DNA from: Cryptobacteroides sp934698975
GTDB lineage: Bacteria; Bacteroidota; Bacteroidia; Bacteroidales; UBA932
Direction of reading: 5' to 3'
Assembly (NCBI GenBank): GCA_934698975.1
Contig: CAKUVR010000001.1
Span: 1 to 64,000 of the forward strand
Length of the DNA: 64,000 bases
Position numbers and translations under genes: made by a program. The notes below the pieces were generated by a model, which searched no databases, was not told the origin of the DNA, and saw nothing but the letters and a program-made list of their open reading frames with translations. Position 1 is the first letter of the stretch; every line of letters starts with the position of its first letter. Positions 62,298-64,000 of this stretch are shown here, one piece after another.

Positions 62298-64000
62298 TTA
62301 GAATGTGATGTTCAGCCCGAAGGAGTAAGTGGTAGGTGAAGGATAACGTCCGTTATCGACACCGAATGTCAAACCTGTGGAATCCTGGGTGCTGGCACCG
62401 ACCTCTGGGTCATAGCCCGTGTACTTGGTGAAGGTGTAGAGGTTCTGGATGTTCACGTAGGCGCGGACATTGTCGATCTTCACCTTCTTAAGAAGAGCCT
62501 TAGGGAATGTGTAGCCCAAAGTGATGTTCTTGATGCGGATGTAGCTTCCGTCCTCAATGTAACGATCACTCAAACGGTCATTGTCGCTTGGATCGGAGAT
62601 TGAAGGACGCGGAGTCTTGGTGTCAGGGTTGGCTACCTTCACGTTGGTGATGTCATCATACCAATTGCCGCTGGCATAGGTCTTCTGCGCATCGATTGGG
62701 ACAAGCTGTGCGCGGTCCTTGATGGACGTGTGCTGGTTGGTCCATGCGCTGTTCATGTGGACGAGGCCGTTGTAGCCCTGACCCATCATGTTGTAGTTGA
62801 GGATCTTGTTGCCGTAAGAGCCGTTGATGAAGACGCTCAGGTCAACGTTCTTGTAGCGGAAGGTGTTCGTCCAACCGAATGTGAACTTAGGAAGAGGTGA
62901 ACCGATGTTGGTCTTGTCCTTCTCGTTGATCACACCGTCATTGTTGATGTCTTCGTACTTGATGTCACCCACCCAGACAGTGGTGTTCTTGTTGAACACG
63001 CCATCGGTAGGGTATTTCTCTGCCTTCGGAGAGTTCTGGATGTCTTCCAAAGAGGTATAGACACCTGCGACCTTGTAGCCATAGAAATTGTAGAGAGACT
63101 GTCCTACCTCGGTGACGCTGACAATGTCACTCCACTGGCCGTAACCGACTAGCTGGGCGTTGGCAGTACCGTCAAGGGACACAAGTTTGTTGCGGTTGAA
63201 TGAAATCTGGAAATTGCTGTCCCAACCGAAGTTCTTGTGATTGATAGGGTGTGTGTCGAGAGTGATCTCAAGACCCTTGTTCTCGATGGTACCGTAGTTT
63301 CCCTTAGGTGCGGCAAGAGCTGAAGAAGCGTTGCCGTGGGTTCCCATGTAGGCAGGAAGGGTCAGGGACATCAACATGTCTGAAGACTTCTTTTTGTAAA
63401 GGTCAACAGTAAGGTTGACCGCACCCTCAAAGAATCCAAGGTCGAGACCGATGTTGGTCTGAACCTGCTTCTCCCAGTGAATACCAGTGTTAGGGATGAT
63501 TGAAGGGCGCTGGCTGTCTCCAAGGGCTGAAGGCAATTTGCTCATGCCTGACTCCCAGGCTCCTGCACCGATGTTGGCGTTACCTGTCTGTCCCCAACCG
63601 ACACGAATCTTACCATTGCTCATTCTGAGCGCTTCTTTCATGCCCTGAAGGAATTTCTCGTTGGAGAATCTCCAGCTTCCTGCAAATGAATGGAATCCAG
63701 CCCAACGGTTATCAGGACCGAAGTTAGAAGATCCATCGTAGCGGAAGGTGTAGGTGAAAAGGTAGCGGTCATCGTAGTTGTAGGTCTCACGAGTGAAGAA
63801 CGAGGCCATTGCCGATGAGCCGAATCCGGAATTCAACGTGGCGTCACCGGTGGCGAGCTTGATGTTATGAATATCATCGGACGGAAGACCTGTGTTCGTT
63901 CCGCTGAGGTAATTCCAAGCGGACTCCCAGCATTCCTGACCGAGCATTGCGGTCACACTGTGCTTGCCGAACTGATTGGAATATGTAAGATAGTTCTTCA
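62298..64000 (-). CDS. SusC-family TonB-linked transporter (C-terminal part, start beyond right edge)
   Basis: About 567 residues of the barrel are present and the frame is open at the window edge (NYLTYSNQFGKHSVTAMLGQ). Family blocks are YLFTYTFRYDGSSNFGPDNR, FAGSWRFSNEKFLQGMKE, IRVGWGQTGNANIG, DLGFFEGAVNLTVDLYKKKS, YEDINNDGVINEKDKTNIG and the C-terminal SYIRIKNITLGYTFPKALLK, ending YSFGLNITF. The plug and signal peptide lie outside. It is the first visible gene of the glucomannan operon; the operon promoter and regulator are presumably further right. Confidence 0.95.
   Translation of the reverse strand, partial: KNYLTYSNQFGKHSVTAMLGQECWESAWNYLSGTNTGLPSDDIHNIKLATGDATLNSGFGSSAMASFFTRETYNYDDRYLFTYTFRYDGSSNFGPDNRWAGFHSFAGSWRFSNEKFLQGMKEALRMSNGKIRVGWGQTGNANIGAGAWESGMSKLPSALGDSQRPSIIPNTGIHWEKQVQTNIGLDLGFFEGAVNLTVDLYKKKSSDMLMSLTLPAYMGTHGNASSALAAPKGNYGTIENKGLEITLDTHPINHKNFGWDSNFQISFNRNKLVSLDGTANAQLVGYGQWSDIVSVTEVGQSLYNFYGYKVAGVYTSLEDIQNSPKAEKYPTDGVFNKNTTVWVGDIKYEDINNDGVINEKDKTNIGSPLPKFTFGWTNTFRYKNVDLSVFINGSYGNKILNYNMMGQGYNGLVHMNSAWTNQHTSIKDRAQLVPIDAQKTYASGNWYDDITNVKVANPDTKTPRPSISDPSDNDRLSDRYIEDGSYIRIKNITLGYTFPKALLKKVKIDNVRAYVNIQNLYTFTKYTGYDPEVGASTQDSTGLTFGVDNGRYPSPTTYSFGLNITF

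Overview
The window reads as a chromosome segment of a gut- or rumen-type Bacteroidales bacterium of about 50 % GC or slightly more. The reasons are four SusC/SusD-class loci or fimbrial loci typical of the order, promoters of the Bacteroidetes form (TTTG or ATTG, about 20 bases, TAnnTTTG), and lipoprotein and outer-membrane families restricted to this phylum (DUF4843, PKD-like, BACON, DUF5018, SGBP, Mfa1/Mfa2, DUF3575, DUF3868). The genus cannot be fixed from the sequence alone.

Layout. (1) 1-7.9 kb, minus strand: a SusC/SusD locus followed by DUF4843 and PKD-like lipoproteins and the start of a DUF5117/5118 zinc metalloprotease, more likely for peptide or protein use than for a glycan. (2) 8.0-10.7 kb: a solitary fimbrillin-like lipoprotein. 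(3) 10.9-14.5 kb: N-carbamoylputrescine amidase, a small beta-barrel, a seven-helix membrane protein, and a paralogous seven-helix protein fused to an AraC DNA-binding domain, with a perfect inverted repeat next to the promoter between the last two. (4) 14.6-16.5 kb: a decayed copy of the aguB 5' end, then guaA. (5) 16.5-33.2 kb: a polysaccharide utilisation locus of unassigned substrate. A minus-strand operon (SusC, SusD, DUF5018, GHL10-like hydrolase, BACON protein, AGE-type epimerase, FAD oxidoreductase) diverges from a plus-strand operon (DUF4434 protein, sugar MFS, ROK regulator). (6) 33.8-43.0 kb, plus strand: a six-gene Mfa-type fimbrial operon, bracketed by two copies of a long hairpin repeat. 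(7) 43.6-46.1 kb: convergent rmuC and yicC. (8) 46.3-64 kb, minus strand: a beta-glucomannan utilisation locus (SusC, SusD, SGBP, IPT lipoprotein, BACON-GH5, GH26, GH130, GPH-type symporter, GH94, GH2) that runs off the right edge.

How they work together. In the glucomannan locus, surface GH26 and GH5 lipoproteins should cut the backbone, the SGBP/SusD/SusC set should bind and import oligosaccharides, GH2 should trim them in the periplasm, and the GPH symporter should pass disaccharides to two cytoplasmic phosphorylases: GH130 (mannosylglucose) and GH94 (cellobiose). In the 16-33 kb locus the epimerase, transporter and ROK repressor point to an amino sugar or similar monosaccharide as the end product, but the polymer is unknown.

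The signals least explained by gene content are a roughly five-fold excess of the hexamer GAATAT/ATATTC in all reading frames and between genes, the full-length hairpin repeats around the fimbrial operon, the seven-helix/AraC pair with its inverted repeat, and several intercistronic palindromes. No tRNA, rRNA, CRISPR array, insertion sequence or phage gene was recognised.
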